The notes below the pieces were generated by a model that saw only the letters and a program-made list of their open reading frames with translations, had not been told where the DNA came from and made no database searches. A stretch of DNA of 64,000 nt, from assembly GCF_024662235.1 (NCBI RefSeq), contig NZ_CP096276.1, positions 1,240,001-1,304,000 on the forward strand, given 5' to 3'. Each line of letters begins with the position of its first letter. Within the stretch, counting starts at the first letter, position 1. This DNA is from Pimelobacter simplex. GTDB lineage: Bacteria; Actinomycetota; Actinomycetes; Propionibacteriales; Nocardioidaceae. A program made the position numbers and the translations under genes. Shown here in pieces: positions 20,399 to 28,043 of this stretch.

Positions 20399-21498
20399 AG
20401 ACCACTGCCTATCTCGTCGAGGAGCCCGGGGGCGACTTCGTCGTCGCCGACGTCGAGCTCGAGGAGCCCCGTGACGACGAGGTGCTCGTCCGGATCGTCG
20501 CGACCGGGTTGTGCCACACCGACCTGACCGTCCCGACGATGCTGCCGCAGGAGATGCTGCCGACCGTCGTGGGCCACGAGGGCACCGGTGTCGTCGAGAA
20601 GGTCGGCGCGGGCGTGAGCGGCATCGCGGTGGGCGACCACGTCGTGCTGAGCTTCCGCTCCTGCCGTGCGTGCGGACCCTGCCAGGTCGGCGACGTCGGC
20701 TACTGCGAGCAGTCGCTGCTGCTCAACTACATGGGCATGCGCGCGGACGGCTCGACGACGATGAAGCGCGGCGAGCAGACCGTGTTCGGCAACTTCTTCG
20801 GCCAGTCGAGCTTCGCCCGCCACGCCCTGGCGTACGCCGACAACTGCGTCGTCGTCGACAAGTCCCTCGACCTGACCCGGCTGGCCCCCTTCGCCTGCGG
20901 CTTCCAGACCGGCGCCGGCACGGTGCTCAACGTCCTCGACGCGACCCCCGACCGCCCGATCGTCGTGTTCGGCGCCGGTGCGGTCGGCCTGGCCGCCGTG
21001 GCCGCGGCCCGCGGCGCGGGCGTCGAGACCGTCGTCGCCGTCGACCCGGTCGCGGCCCGCCGCGCGCTCGCCGAGGGCTACGGCGCCCACGCGATCGACC
21101 CGGCCGACGAGGCGGCCGGCCCGGTCGAGGAGCAGGTCAAGGCGCTGACCGGCGGGGGAGCGGCGTACGCGATCGACACCACGGCCATCCCGGCCGTGGT
21201 GCTCCAGGCGCAGCGCTCGCTGCGCTCGCGGGGCATGCTCGTCGCGCTCGGCCTGGGTGCGCCGGAGTACACGATCGACGCGATCGACCTGCTCCAGTCC
21301 GGCAAGATCGTCCGCTCCTCGATCGAGGGCGAGGCCGACCCGCTGGTCACCATCCCCGAGCTGATCGCGCTGCGCGAGGCCGGGCGGCTCGACGTGGACC
21401 ACCTGGTCACGACGTACCCGTTCGAGAAGATCGCCGACGCCGTCGCCGACTCGAAGTCCGGTGCCGTGGTCAAGCCGGTGCTCGTGTGGGGGGAATAA
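20395..21498 (+). CDS. Zinc-dependent alcohol dehydrogenase (aryl/class III-like)
   Basis: A 367-residue medium-chain dehydrogenase. The catalytic zinc site is GLCHTD plus GHEGTGVVEKVGAG; the structural zinc lobe is CRACGPCQVGDVGYC (four Cys); the cofactor site is VFGAGAVGLAAVAAARGAG followed by an acidic residue (VVAVDPV), which suggests NAD. By eye it is nearest to XylB-type aryl-alcohol dehydrogenases. Its start overlaps the DUF4334 gene. The substrate is unknown. Confidence 0.9.
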   Translation: MKTTAYLVEEPGGDFVVADVELEEPRDDEVLVRIVATGLCHTDLTVPTMLPQEMLPTVVGHEGTGVVEKVGAGVSGIAVGDHVVLSFRSCRACGPCQVGDVGYCEQSLLLNYMGMRADGSTTMKRGEQTVFGNFFGQSSFARHALAYADNCVVVDKSLDLTRLAPFACGFQTGAGTVLNVLDATPDRPIVVFGAGAVGLAAVAAARGAGVETVVAVDPVAARRALAEGYGAHAIDPADEAAGPVEEQVKALTGGGAAYAIDTTAIPAVVLQAQRSLRSRGMLVALGLGAPEYTIDAIDLLQSGKIVRSSIEGEADPLVTIPELIALREAGRLDVDHLVTTYPFEKIADAVADSKSGAVVKPVLVWGE

Positions 21499-21568
21499 CC
21501 AACACTGTGCGACCATTGGGCTAGTCGAACACCCTTCGGCTACACAGCCTGACACACCTGGAGTGAGC

Positions 21569-21985
21569 ATGAGCGACGCCTGCTGCGGAGGCGGCAACAG
21601 CCACGACGCCCACGGCGCGACCACGACTGTCGCGACCCCCGTGGACCTCGACCGCCGTGAGGACCAGATCAACCTGAGCCCGGTGGCGGCCACCAAGGTC
21701 AAGAGCCTGCTCGAGCAGGAGGGGCGTGACGACCTCGCGCTGCGCATCTCGGTGCAGCCCGGCGGTTGCTCGGGCCTGCGCTACCAGCTCTTCTTCGACG
21801 AGCGCACCCTCGACGGTGACGTCGTCACCGACTTCGACGGCGTGGCCGTCGTCGTCGACCGGATGAGCGTGCCGTACCTCAACGGTGCGGTCATCGACTT
21901 CGTCGACACCATCGAGAAGCAGGGCTTCACGATCGACAACCCCAACGCCACGGGTTCGTGCGCGTGCGGTGACTCGTTCAACTGA
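21569..21985 (+). CDS. erpA: A-type iron-sulfur cluster carrier (ErpA/HesB family)
   Basis: A 138-residue protein with the three conserved cysteines of A-type carriers: Cys67 in PGGCSGLRY and Cys131/Cys133 in GSCACGDSF. It hands Fe-S clusters to apo-enzymes. An extra N-terminus, MSDACCGGGNSHDAHG, is rich in Cys and His and absent from enterobacterial ErpA. ATG 21569 has GGAG nearby. Client proteins in this window could include NadA, QcrA and the molybdo-enzyme, which is inference. The stop codon begins a large palindrome. Confidence 0.9.
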   Translation: MSDACCGGGNSHDAHGATTTVATPVDLDRREDQINLSPVAATKVKSLLEQEGRDDLALRISVQPGGCSGLRYQLFFDERTLDGDVVTDFDGVAVVVDRMSVPYLNGAVIDFVDTIEKQGFTIDNPNATGSCACGDSFN

Positions 21986-22126
21986 CGAAGGAGCACGATC
22001 CGGCGCTCGAAGGAGCAGCATCCGGCGCTCGACAATGCGAAAGGCGCCCCGGTCACCCGGGGCGCCTTTCGCATTGTCGAGCGCCGGAACGTGGCACTTC
22101 GAGCGCCGGATCGTGCTCCTTCGTCA
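21983..22126. repeat. 144-bp palindrome between erpA and a small convergent gene (family 1)
   Basis: The arms are about 70 nt each and mirror about 22054.5, differing mainly at an 8-nt block in mid-arm (around 22014-22021). The outermost three bases are the TGA of erpA and the TGA of the opposite gene. Each arm is a direct repeat of a 22-nt unit (AAGGAGCA..ATCCGGCGCTCG). The inner stem (about 22031-22078, with GGCGCCCC/GGGGCGCC around TCAC) is a strong bidirectional terminator-like hairpin. Confidence 0.85.
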
Positions 22127-22336
22127 GTCCAGGTGCAGGTGCAGCGCGTTGGCGAGGCGCTGGGCGGCCTCGCTGATCTCGATCTCGCGCTTGGGGGTCT
22201 CGCGGGGCAGCTCGTCGAAGTGGATGCTGGGCGCCGGACGGGTCGCCTTGACCGCGGCCTCGGCCAGCCGGCGGCTGACGGCCTCGCAGTCGGCGTGCAG
22301 GTCGGCGGGGGCGGCGAGCTCTTCGTAGGACGACAT
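22124..22336 (-). CDS. Small hypothetical protein, 70 residues
   Basis: No family recognised. The product is soluble, acidic at the N-terminus (SSYEELAAPADLHADCEAV) and amphipathic at the end (ISEAAQRLANALHLHLD), suggesting two or three helices. It is supported by a clean TACCGT hexamer 6 nt before the ATG and by good third-position GC. Its stop coincides with the edge of the palindrome. It is divergent from adoK, 83 bp apart. Confidence 0.6.
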   Translation of the reverse strand: MSSYEELAAPADLHADCEAVSRRLAEAAVKATRPAPSIHFDELPRETPKREIEISEAAQRLANALHLHLD

Positions 22337-22342
22337 ATGCCG

Positions 22343-22348
22343 ACGGTA
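22343..22348 (-). promoter_or_regulatory. -10 hexamer TACCGT of the 70-residue gene
   Basis: TACCGT, 6 nt, ATG 22336. Confidence 0.5.
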
Positions 22349-22405
22349 GGCGTTACCCCCGGGTAGACCCAGTGGGATCGCGGGTCAGGACCGCGACGGC
22401 TCGGT

Positions 22406-22411
22406 TAATGT
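22406..22411 (+). promoter_or_regulatory. Possible -10 TAATGT of adoK
   Basis: TAATGT, 8 nt, GTG 22420. The spacing is one base longer than in the other leaderless candidates. Confidence 0.35.
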
Positions 22412-22419
22412 TCCGTGTC

Positions 22420-23409
22420 GTGACTGCACCCACGGGCTCCCTCCTGATCGCCGGCTCGATCGCGACCGATCACCTCATGACCTTCGGCGGCAAGTTCGCC
22501 GACTCCCTCGTGGTCGACCAGCTGGACAAGCTGTCGGTCTCGTTCCTGGTGAACGACCTCGAGATCCGCCGCGGCGGTGTCGCCCCCAACATGTGCTTCG
22601 GCCTGGCCCGGCTGGGCCTGCGCCCGGTCCTGGTCGGCGCGGCGGGCGAGGACTTCGCCGACTACCGCTCCTGGCTCGAGCGCAACGGCGTCGACTGCGA
22701 CTCGGTCCACATCTCCGACCACAAGCACACCGCCCGTTTCGTGTGCACCACGGACACCACGATGGCCCAGTTCGCCTCGTTCTACCCGGGCGCGATGAGC
22801 GAGGCCAGCCAGATCGAGCTGCTGCCGATCGTCGAGCGCGTCGGTACGCCGATGTACGTCCTCATCGGCGCCGACGACCCCGAGGCGATGAAGCGCCACA
22901 CCGAGGAGTGCCGCCAGCGCGGCTACGCCTTCATCGCCGACTGCTCCCAGCAGCTCGCCTTCGCCGAGGGCGACCTCATCCGCGAGCTCATCGACGGTGC
23001 GGCGATCCTGTTCTCCAACGAGTACGAGTCGCACGTCATCGAGAAGAAGACCGGCTGGACCTCCGACGAGGTGCTGGCCCGCGTCGGCATCCAGGTGACC
23101 ACGCTCGGCAAGGACGGCGTCCGGGTCACCACCAACGACGGCACCTCGTTCGAGGTCGCCGCCGCCAAGGACGTGGCCGCGGTCGAGCCGACCGGCGTCG
23201 GCGACGCCTTCCGCTCCGGCTTCCTCGCCGCGCTCTCGTGGGGTACCTCGCTCGAGCGGGCCGCCCAGGTCGGCTGCGTCCTCGCGGCCTACGTCGTCGA
23301 GACCGTCGGCACCCAGGAGTACGACTTCACCGCCGAGCAGTTCGTCGACCGGGTCCGCCTCTCCTACGGCGACGCGCCGGCCGACGAGGTCGCCGCGTTC
23401 GTCAAGTGA
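22420..23409 (+). CDS. adoK: PfkB-family kinase, probable adenosine kinase
   Basis: The 329-residue sugar/nucleoside kinase has the PfkB signature EPTGVGDAFRSGFLAAL (catalytic Asp in GVGDAF) and the N-terminal RRGGVAPNMCFGLARLG. Sequence and neighbourhood (erpA on one side, cytochrome oxidase genes on the other) match actinobacterial CbhK/AdoK, which phosphorylates adenosine to AMP; the specificity is from that family, not proven here. GTG 22420 is chosen over longer in-frame starts because homology begins there. The last 8 bp overlap the end of convergent tusA. Confidence 0.85.
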   Translation: MTAPTGSLLIAGSIATDHLMTFGGKFADSLVVDQLDKLSVSFLVNDLEIRRGGVAPNMCFGLARLGLRPVLVGAAGEDFADYRSWLERNGVDCDSVHISDHKHTARFVCTTDTTMAQFASFYPGAMSEASQIELLPIVERVGTPMYVLIGADDPEAMKRHTEECRQRGYAFIADCSQQLAFAEGDLIRELIDGAAILFSNEYESHVIEKKTGWTSDEVLARVGIQVTTLGKDGVRVTTNDGTSFEVAAAKDVAAVEPTGVGDAFRSGFLAALSWGTSLERAAQVGCVLAAYVVETVGTQEYDFTAEQFVDRVRLSYGDAPADEVAAFVK

Positions 23410-23626
23410 GCCGGCGCACGACGTAGCGGGGCGCGCCGTCCGCGGCGCGCTCCTCGCCGACGTACTCCTGGCCGCGCATCCGGCACCACGCCGGTACGTC
23501 GTACCGGGCGGCGGGGTCGTGGGCCACCACGGCCAGCAGGTCGCCCACGGTGACCTCCGGCAGCGCCTTGGCCAGCTCGATGATCGGGCGCGGGCAGGGC
23601 AGGTCGCGGCAGTCGATCTCGATCAC
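23402..23626 (-). CDS. tusA: TusA-family sulfurtransferase
   Basis: A 74-residue protein with the TusA motif DLPCPRPIIELAKAL; Cys11 of CPxP is the persulfide carrier. The DPAARYDVPAWC segment is the usual second conserved block. It relays sulfur from a cysteine desulfurase. Its GTG overlaps the stop of the desulfurase gene (GTGA), so the donor and carrier are made as a pair. Tus partners B, C, D and E are absent nearby, so the final acceptor is unknown. Confidence 0.88.
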   Translation of the reverse strand: MIEIDCRDLPCPRPIIELAKALPEVTVGDLLAVVAHDPAARYDVPAWCRMRGQEYVGEERAADGAPRYVVRRLT

Positions 23627-24741
23627 AGCCCGGCCCTCGCCCGGATCGCGCCGACGGCCTCGCCGAGCGCGGCGCAGAAGCCGGCGACCTGCTCGTCGGT
23701 GGTGTCGCGGGTCAGCGAGACCCGCACGTTGCCGTGGGTGAGCGAGCCCATCGCGGCCAGCACGTGGCTCGGCTCCAGCGTGGACGCCGTGCAGGCCGAG
23801 CCGCTCGCCACGCCGAAGCCGCGCCGGGCCAGCTCGTCGACGATCTCGTCGCCGCCGACGTAGAGGCACGAGAAGGTCACCAGGTGGGGCAGCCGCGTCT
23901 CGGGATCGCCCACCACCTCGGTGTCGGGCAGCGCCGCGGCCACAGCCCGGATCGTCTCGACCTGGCGGAACTGCCGCGCCGCGACCTCCTCGCGCTCGGC
24001 GAGCACCGCCTGGAGCGCCGCCGCCGCGGCCAGCGCGGCCGGGACGTTGGGGAAGCCGCCGAGCTCCTCGAGGCCGTCGTCGCCGGGGAACGGCTGGGTC
24101 CACCGCGTCCCCCGCCGTACGACGAGCACGCCGACGCCCGCCGGCCCGCCCCACTTGTGCGCCGACGCGGTCAGCACCGACCAGCGCCGGGGGAGCGGTA
24201 CGTGGCCCACGGCCGCGGCCGCGTCCACCAGCAGCGGTACGCCGTCGGGCAGCTCGGCCTCGTCGACCGGCTGGAGCGTGCCGACCTCCTGGTTGGCCGC
24301 CTGGAGCGCCACGGCGCCGACTCCGGGCCGTCCGGCGGCCGCGGCGAGCGCCGCGAGGTCCACCCGGCCCCGGGCGTCGACCCCGACGCTCGCGGTGGCG
24401 GGGGAGGATCGCCACGCGGCCGCGTGCAGGACCGCGGAGTGCTCGACCGCGCTGTGCACGATCCCGTCGCGCCCGGTGGACGTGGTCAGGCCCAGCAGGC
24501 CGCGGTGCACCGCGTCGGTCCCCGAGGCGGTGAAGCCGACCTCGTCGGCGCGCACGCCCAGGGCGTCGGCCACCACGGCGCGCGCGTTGTCGAGGAGCAG
24601 GCGGGCGTCCCGGCCGGCGCGGTGCAGGCGCCGCGGGTCGGCGTACCCCCGCTCCAGGGCGGCCGCGAGCGTGTCGCGGGCGGCCGGGTGGAGCCGCTCG
24701 GAGGAGGCGGCGTCGAGGTAGACCTCGGGGGTGCTGCTCAC
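23623..24741 (-). CDS. Cysteine desulfurase (class V aminotransferase)
   Basis: A 372-residue PLP enzyme. His101 (AVEHSAV), the PLP Lys196 (SAHKWGG) and a catalytic Cys317 (GVASGSACTAS) can be placed, as in NifS/IscS-type enzymes that turn cysteine into alanine and an enzyme persulfide. It differs from SufS (no sufBCD neighbours) and is paired with TusA. GTG 24741 follows TAGGGT by 6 nt. The sulfur fate (thio-modified RNA, molybdopterin or Fe-S) is open. Confidence 0.88.
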   Translation of the reverse strand: MSSTPEVYLDAASSERLHPAARDTLAAALERGYADPRRLHRAGRDARLLLDNARAVVADALGVRADEVGFTASGTDAVHRGLLGLTTSTGRDGIVHSAVEHSAVLHAAAWRSSPATASVGVDARGRVDLAALAAAAGRPGVGAVALQAANQEVGTLQPVDEAELPDGVPLLVDAAAAVGHVPLPRRWSVLTASAHKWGGPAGVGVLVVRRGTRWTQPFPGDDGLEELGGFPNVPAALAAAAALQAVLAEREEVAARQFRQVETIRAVAAALPDTEVVGDPETRLPHLVTFSCLYVGGDEIVDELARRGFGVASGSACTASTLEPSHVLAAMGSLTHGNVRVSLTRDTTDEQVAGFCAALGEAVGAIRARAGL

Positions 24742-24747
24742 GCTCCG

Positions 24748-24753
24748 ACCCTA
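24748..24753 (-). promoter_or_regulatory. -10 hexamer TAGGGT, leaderless desulfurase-tusA operon
   Basis: TAGGGT, 6 nt, GTG 24741. Confidence 0.55.
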
Positions 24754-24855
24754 GAGGAGAGCCCCGGGCCCCGCTTGGGGGGCGTGGCTACGCTCAGGAC
24801 AGGTGCGACGCGCGCTCTAGGACCCACCCCGCGCGCCGCCCAGAGCCGCTCTCCG

Positions 24856-24871
24856 CTACTGTTCGCAGTAG
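24856..24871 (+). promoter_or_regulatory. UUCG-loop hairpin upstream of ctaC
   Basis: CTACTG and CAGTAG flank a TTCG tetraloop, 28 nt before the ctaC start and just before the Shine-Dalgarno AGGAAGG (24886-24892). It could protect or tune the ctaC leader, or be an operator. Function not shown. Confidence 0.4.
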
Positions 24872-24899
24872 TTCTGACCCTCGAGAGGAAGGCTCGTTC

Positions 24900-25775
24900 G
24901 TGGGCTGGTGGCACCCCGAGCGCACGCGTGGAGCGCAGCGACGATTCCGTCGCACGATCCCGCTCGCCGGATTCGTCGTACTCGCGGCCGCGTTGTCCGG
25001 TTGCTCCACTGACACCCAGTGGGAGCGCTTCGGCATGCCGAAGATCGTCTCCGAGCAGGGCACGCACATCCTGCAGCTGTGGCAGGGCGCGTGGATCGCT
25101 GCGCTGGTCGTCGGTGTGATCACCTGGGCGCTGATCATCGGCGTCCCGCTGTGGTTCCGTCGTCGTAGTGACGACGAGGTCCCGGTGCAGACCCGGTACA
25201 ACCTGCCGATCGAGATCTTCTACACGATCTTCCCGGTCATCATGGTGATCGCGTTCTTCTCCCAGACCGTGCGCGTGCAGAACATCGCACTCGAGCACGT
25301 GCAGCCGGACGTGGTGGTCAAGGTCGTCGGCCAGAAGTGGCAGTGGACCTTCAACTACCCCGACTCGGTGCAGACCCCCGAGGGCACCAACGTCTTCGTC
25401 GCGGGCACCGGTGAGGACATCCCCACCCTGGTGATCCCGGTCGACAAGACCGTGGAGTTCCAGCTCTACAGCCCCGACGTCATCCACAACTTCGGCGTGC
25501 CGGCCTTCGCCATGCGCATGGATGTCGTGCCGGGCAACAACAACTCGTACCAGGTCAAGCCGACCGAGACCGGCGAGTACGCCGGCAAGTGCTACGAGCT
25601 GTGCGGCGCCTACCACTCGCGGATGCTCTTCAACGTGAAGGTCGTCACCGAGGCCGAGTACGAGGCCTACCTCGCCGACCTGGCGGAGAACCCGCAGAAC
25701 GTCTCCGAGGGTCCGGTCCAGGGTGGCAAGTACTCCACCGAACTGATCACCGACGACGAGGGAGGCCACGAGTGA
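24900..25775 (+). CDS. ctaC: Cytochrome c oxidase subunit II (aa3 type)
   Basis: The 291-residue lipoprotein subunit carries CuA and accepts electrons from QcrC in the bc-aa3 supercomplex. The signal peptide ends in the lipobox LSGC at about residue 34. Two transmembrane helices follow ([34 protein letters not shown]). The cupredoxin domain has the CuA ligands in [12 protein letters not shown] and an upstream His in VIHNFG. The start is GTG with AGGAAGG 7 nt upstream. It overlaps ctaD (GTGA). Confidence 0.96.
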   Translation: MGWWHPERTRGAQRRFRRTIPLAGFVVLAAALSGCSTDTQWERFGMPKIVSEQGTHILQLWQGAWIAALVVGVITWALIIGVPLWFRRRSDDEVPVQTRYNLPIEIFYTIFPVIMVIAFFSQTVRVQNIALEHVQPDVVVKVVGQKWQWTFNYPDSVQTPEGTNVFVAGTGEDIPTLVIPVDKTVEFQLYSPDVIHNFGVPAFAMRMDVVPGNNNSYQVKPTETGEYAGKCYELCGAYHSRMLFNVKVVTEAEYEAYLADLAENPQNVSEGPVQGGKYSTELITDDEGGHE

Positions 25776-27463
25776 CTACTCTCGCGCGCTCCACGGACCT
25801 CTCCCAGCGCAAGCCGCTGGGCCAGCAGCTGGTCCGCATCATGACGACGACCGATCACAAGCTGATCGGCAACCTCTACTTCGTCACCGCCATGGCCTGG
25901 TTCATCGCCGGCGGCATCATGGCGCTCCTGATCCGCTCCGAGCTCGCCTACCCGGGCAGCCAGCTGGTCAACGAGGAGCTCTACAACCAGCTCTTCACCA
26001 TGCACGGCACGATCATGCTGCTGCTGTTCGCGACGCCGCTGTTCTTCGGCTTCGGCAACGCGATCATGCCGCTCCAGATCGGCGCACCCGACGTCGCGTT
26101 CCCGCGCCTCAACATGTTCAGCTACTGGCTGTACCTGTTCGGTGGCCTCATCGCCGGCGCCGGCTTCCTCGCGCCGGGCGGTGCCGCGTCGTTCGGCTGG
26201 TTCGCCTACACGCCGCTGTCCGACTCGGTCAACAGCCCCGGCGTGGGCGGCGACCTGTGGATCATGGGTCTGTGGATGGGTGGTCTCGGCACCATCCTCG
26301 GTGCGGTCAACTTCATCACCACGATCATCTGCATGCGGGCCCCCGGCATGACCATGTTCCGGATGCCGATCTTCGTGTGGACCGTGCTGATCACCGCGAT
26401 CCTCGTGCTGGTCGCCTTCCCGATCCTGGCCGGCGCGCTGCTCTCGCTCGAGGCCGATCGCCAGATCGGGGCCCATGTCTTCGACAGCTCGCACGGTGGT
26501 GCGATCCTCTGGCAACACCTGTTCTGGTTCTTCGGGCACCCAGAGGTCTACATCATCGCCCTGCCGTTCTTCGGCATCATCTCCGAGATCCTGCCGGTCT
26601 TCAGCCGCAAGCCGATCTTCGGCTACATCGGCCTGGTCGGCGCGACGCTCGGCATCGCGATCCTCTCGGTGGCGGTGTGGGCGCACCACATGTTCGTCAC
26701 CGGCGCGGTCAACCTGCCGTTCTTCTCCGGCATGACCTTCCTGATCGCCGTCCCGACGGGCGTCAAGTTCTTCAACTGGATCGGCACGATGTGGGGCGGA
26801 TCAGTCCGCATGGACACCCCCATGCTGTGGTCGATCGGCTTCCTGACGACCTTCCTCTTCGGTGGTCTGACGGGCATCATCCTGGCCAGCCCGCCGCTCG
26901 ACTTCCACGTCTCCGACTCCTACTTCGTGGTGGCGCACTTCCACTACACGGTGTTCGGCACGGTCGTCTTCGCGATGTTCGCCGGCTTCTACTTCTGGTG
27001 GCCCAAGCTCACCGGACGGATGCTCGACGAGCGCCTCGGCAAGATCCACTTCTGGCTGCTGTTCATCGGCTTCCACACCACCTTCCTCATCCAGCACTGG
27101 CTGGGTATCGAGGGCATGCCGCGTCGCTACGCCGACTACCTGCCCGGTGACGGCTGGGAGTTCATGAACCAGGTCTCGACGATCGGCGCCTTCGTCCTGG
27201 CGTCCTCGCTCCTGCCCTTCTTCTACAACGTCTACGTCTCCCGCAAGGGCCCGCTGGTCAACACCGACGACCCGTGGGGCTGGGGCCGGTCGCTGGAGTG
27301 GGCCACGAGCTGCCCGCCGCCGCGCCACAACTTCCACTCGATCCCGCGGATCCGGTCGGAGTCGCCCGCGTTCGACCTCCACCACCCGGAGATCGCCGCC
27401 ATCGAGATGTACGACGACGAGCCGGCCGCCGAGCTGGCCGGCACGAAGGGAACCGACGCCTGA
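25772..27463 (+). CDS. ctaD: Cytochrome c oxidase subunit I
   Basis: The catalytic subunit with hemes a and a3 and CuB; 563 residues and 12 transmembrane helices. Diagnostic blocks are FTMHGTIM (heme a ligand), [14 protein letters not shown] (CuB His-Tyr region), WAHHMFVTG (CuB histidines) and [11 protein letters not shown] (heme ligands). GTG 25772 overlaps the ctaC stop; the N-terminus then reads [14 protein letters not shown]. It ends TGATG into ctaF. Confidence 0.97.
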   Translation: MTTLARSTDLSQRKPLGQQLVRIMTTTDHKLIGNLYFVTAMAWFIAGGIMALLIRSELAYPGSQLVNEELYNQLFTMHGTIMLLLFATPLFFGFGNAIMPLQIGAPDVAFPRLNMFSYWLYLFGGLIAGAGFLAPGGAASFGWFAYTPLSDSVNSPGVGGDLWIMGLWMGGLGTILGAVNFITTIICMRAPGMTMFRMPIFVWTVLITAILVLVAFPILAGALLSLEADRQIGAHVFDSSHGGAILWQHLFWFFGHPEVYIIALPFFGIISEILPVFSRKPIFGYIGLVGATLGIAILSVAVWAHHMFVTGAVNLPFFSGMTFLIAVPTGVKFFNWIGTMWGGSVRMDTPMLWSIGFLTTFLFGGLTGIILASPPLDFHVSDSYFVVAHFHYTVFGTVVFAMFAGFYFWWPKLTGRMLDERLGKIHFWLLFIGFHTTFLIQHWLGIEGMPRRYADYLPGDGWEFMNQVSTIGAFVLASSLLPFFYNVYVSRKGPLVNTDDPWGWGRSLEWATSCPPPRHNFHSIPRIRSESPAFDLHHPEIAAIEMYDDEPAAELAGTKGTDA

Positions 27464-27879
27464 TGAAGATCGAAGCCTGGATCTTCGGCGTGACCACGGT
27501 CTTCCTGGTCCTGGTCAGCCCCGCCTACTGGTTCATCACCGACGCCAGCGACCACGGCGCCGACTGGACCGGTACCTCCGCCCTGGTCATGACCACCCTG
27601 CTGTGCGCGATGGTCACCCTCTACCTCGGGTTCCACGCCCAGCGGATGGACGCCCGTCCCGAGGACCGCAAGGACGGCGAGATCGCCGACGGCGCGGGCG
27701 AGCTCGGCTTCTTCCCGCCGTACTCGTGGTGGCCGTTCTGGTGCGCGCTCACCCTGGGCCTGATCGTGTTCTCGGTCGCCGTGCTGGCGTGGTGGCTGAT
27801 GATCATCGGGTTCGTGCTCGGTGCGGTCGCGGTCAGCGGCTGGGTCTTCGAGTACTACCGCGGAAATTACGCTCACTGA
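27463..27879 (+). CDS. ctaF: Cytochrome c oxidase subunit IV (actinobacterial CtaF)
   Basis: A 138-residue membrane protein with four hydrophobic segments. It begins [23 protein letters not shown] and ends SGWVFEYYRGNYAH, the typical CtaF termini. It stabilises the actinobacterial oxidase and has no catalytic metal. The ATG shares one base with the ctaD stop (TGATG). Confidence 0.93.
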   Translation: MKIEAWIFGVTTVFLVLVSPAYWFITDASDHGADWTGTSALVMTTLLCAMVTLYLGFHAQRMDARPEDRKDGEIADGAGELGFFPPYSWWPFWCALTLGLIVFSVAVLAWWLMIIGFVLGAVAVSGWVFEYYRGNYAH

Positions 27880-27892
27880 TTGACTGGGCCGA

Positions 27893-27950
27893 GCGTGTCT
27901 TCGGCGCCCGGGAGGCAGCAAGCTGCCCGAGCGGCGCCTCTCGACACGCT
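27893..27950. terminator. Imperfect inverted repeat after the cox operon
   Basis: GCGTGTC..GGCGCC on the left pairs with GGCGCC..GACACGC on the right, and the tip is GGCAGC-AA-GCTGCC. It is 14 bp past ctaF. Confidence 0.5.
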
Positions 27951-27961
27951 GCCGGCCTGCT

Positions 27962-27997
27962 GTCGGCGGTGTCACACCCTGGTGTGACACCGCCGAC
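27962..27997. terminator. Perfect 17-bp hairpin after the cox operon
   Basis: A 17-nt arm (27962-27978) pairs perfectly with 27981-27997 around a CT loop. It lacks a T-run, as is common for actinobacterial terminators. It insulates ctaCDF from the transpeptidase gene. Confidence 0.65.
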
Positions 27998-28031
27998 GTG
28001 CATCATCACGGGTTTTCGTGGTGGTGCCGGT

Positions 28032-28037
28032 TACGCT
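28032..28037 (+). promoter_or_regulatory. -10 hexamer TACGCT, leaderless L,D-transpeptidase
   Basis: TACGCT, 6 nt, GTG 28044. Confidence 0.5.
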
Positions 28038-28043
28038 TTCTCG

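Noticed and set aside
27893..27997. Paired hairpins after ctaF as a CRISPR or riboswitch
   Set aside because: No repeated spacer pattern and no aptamer-like conserved blocks; simple inverted repeats after an operon.
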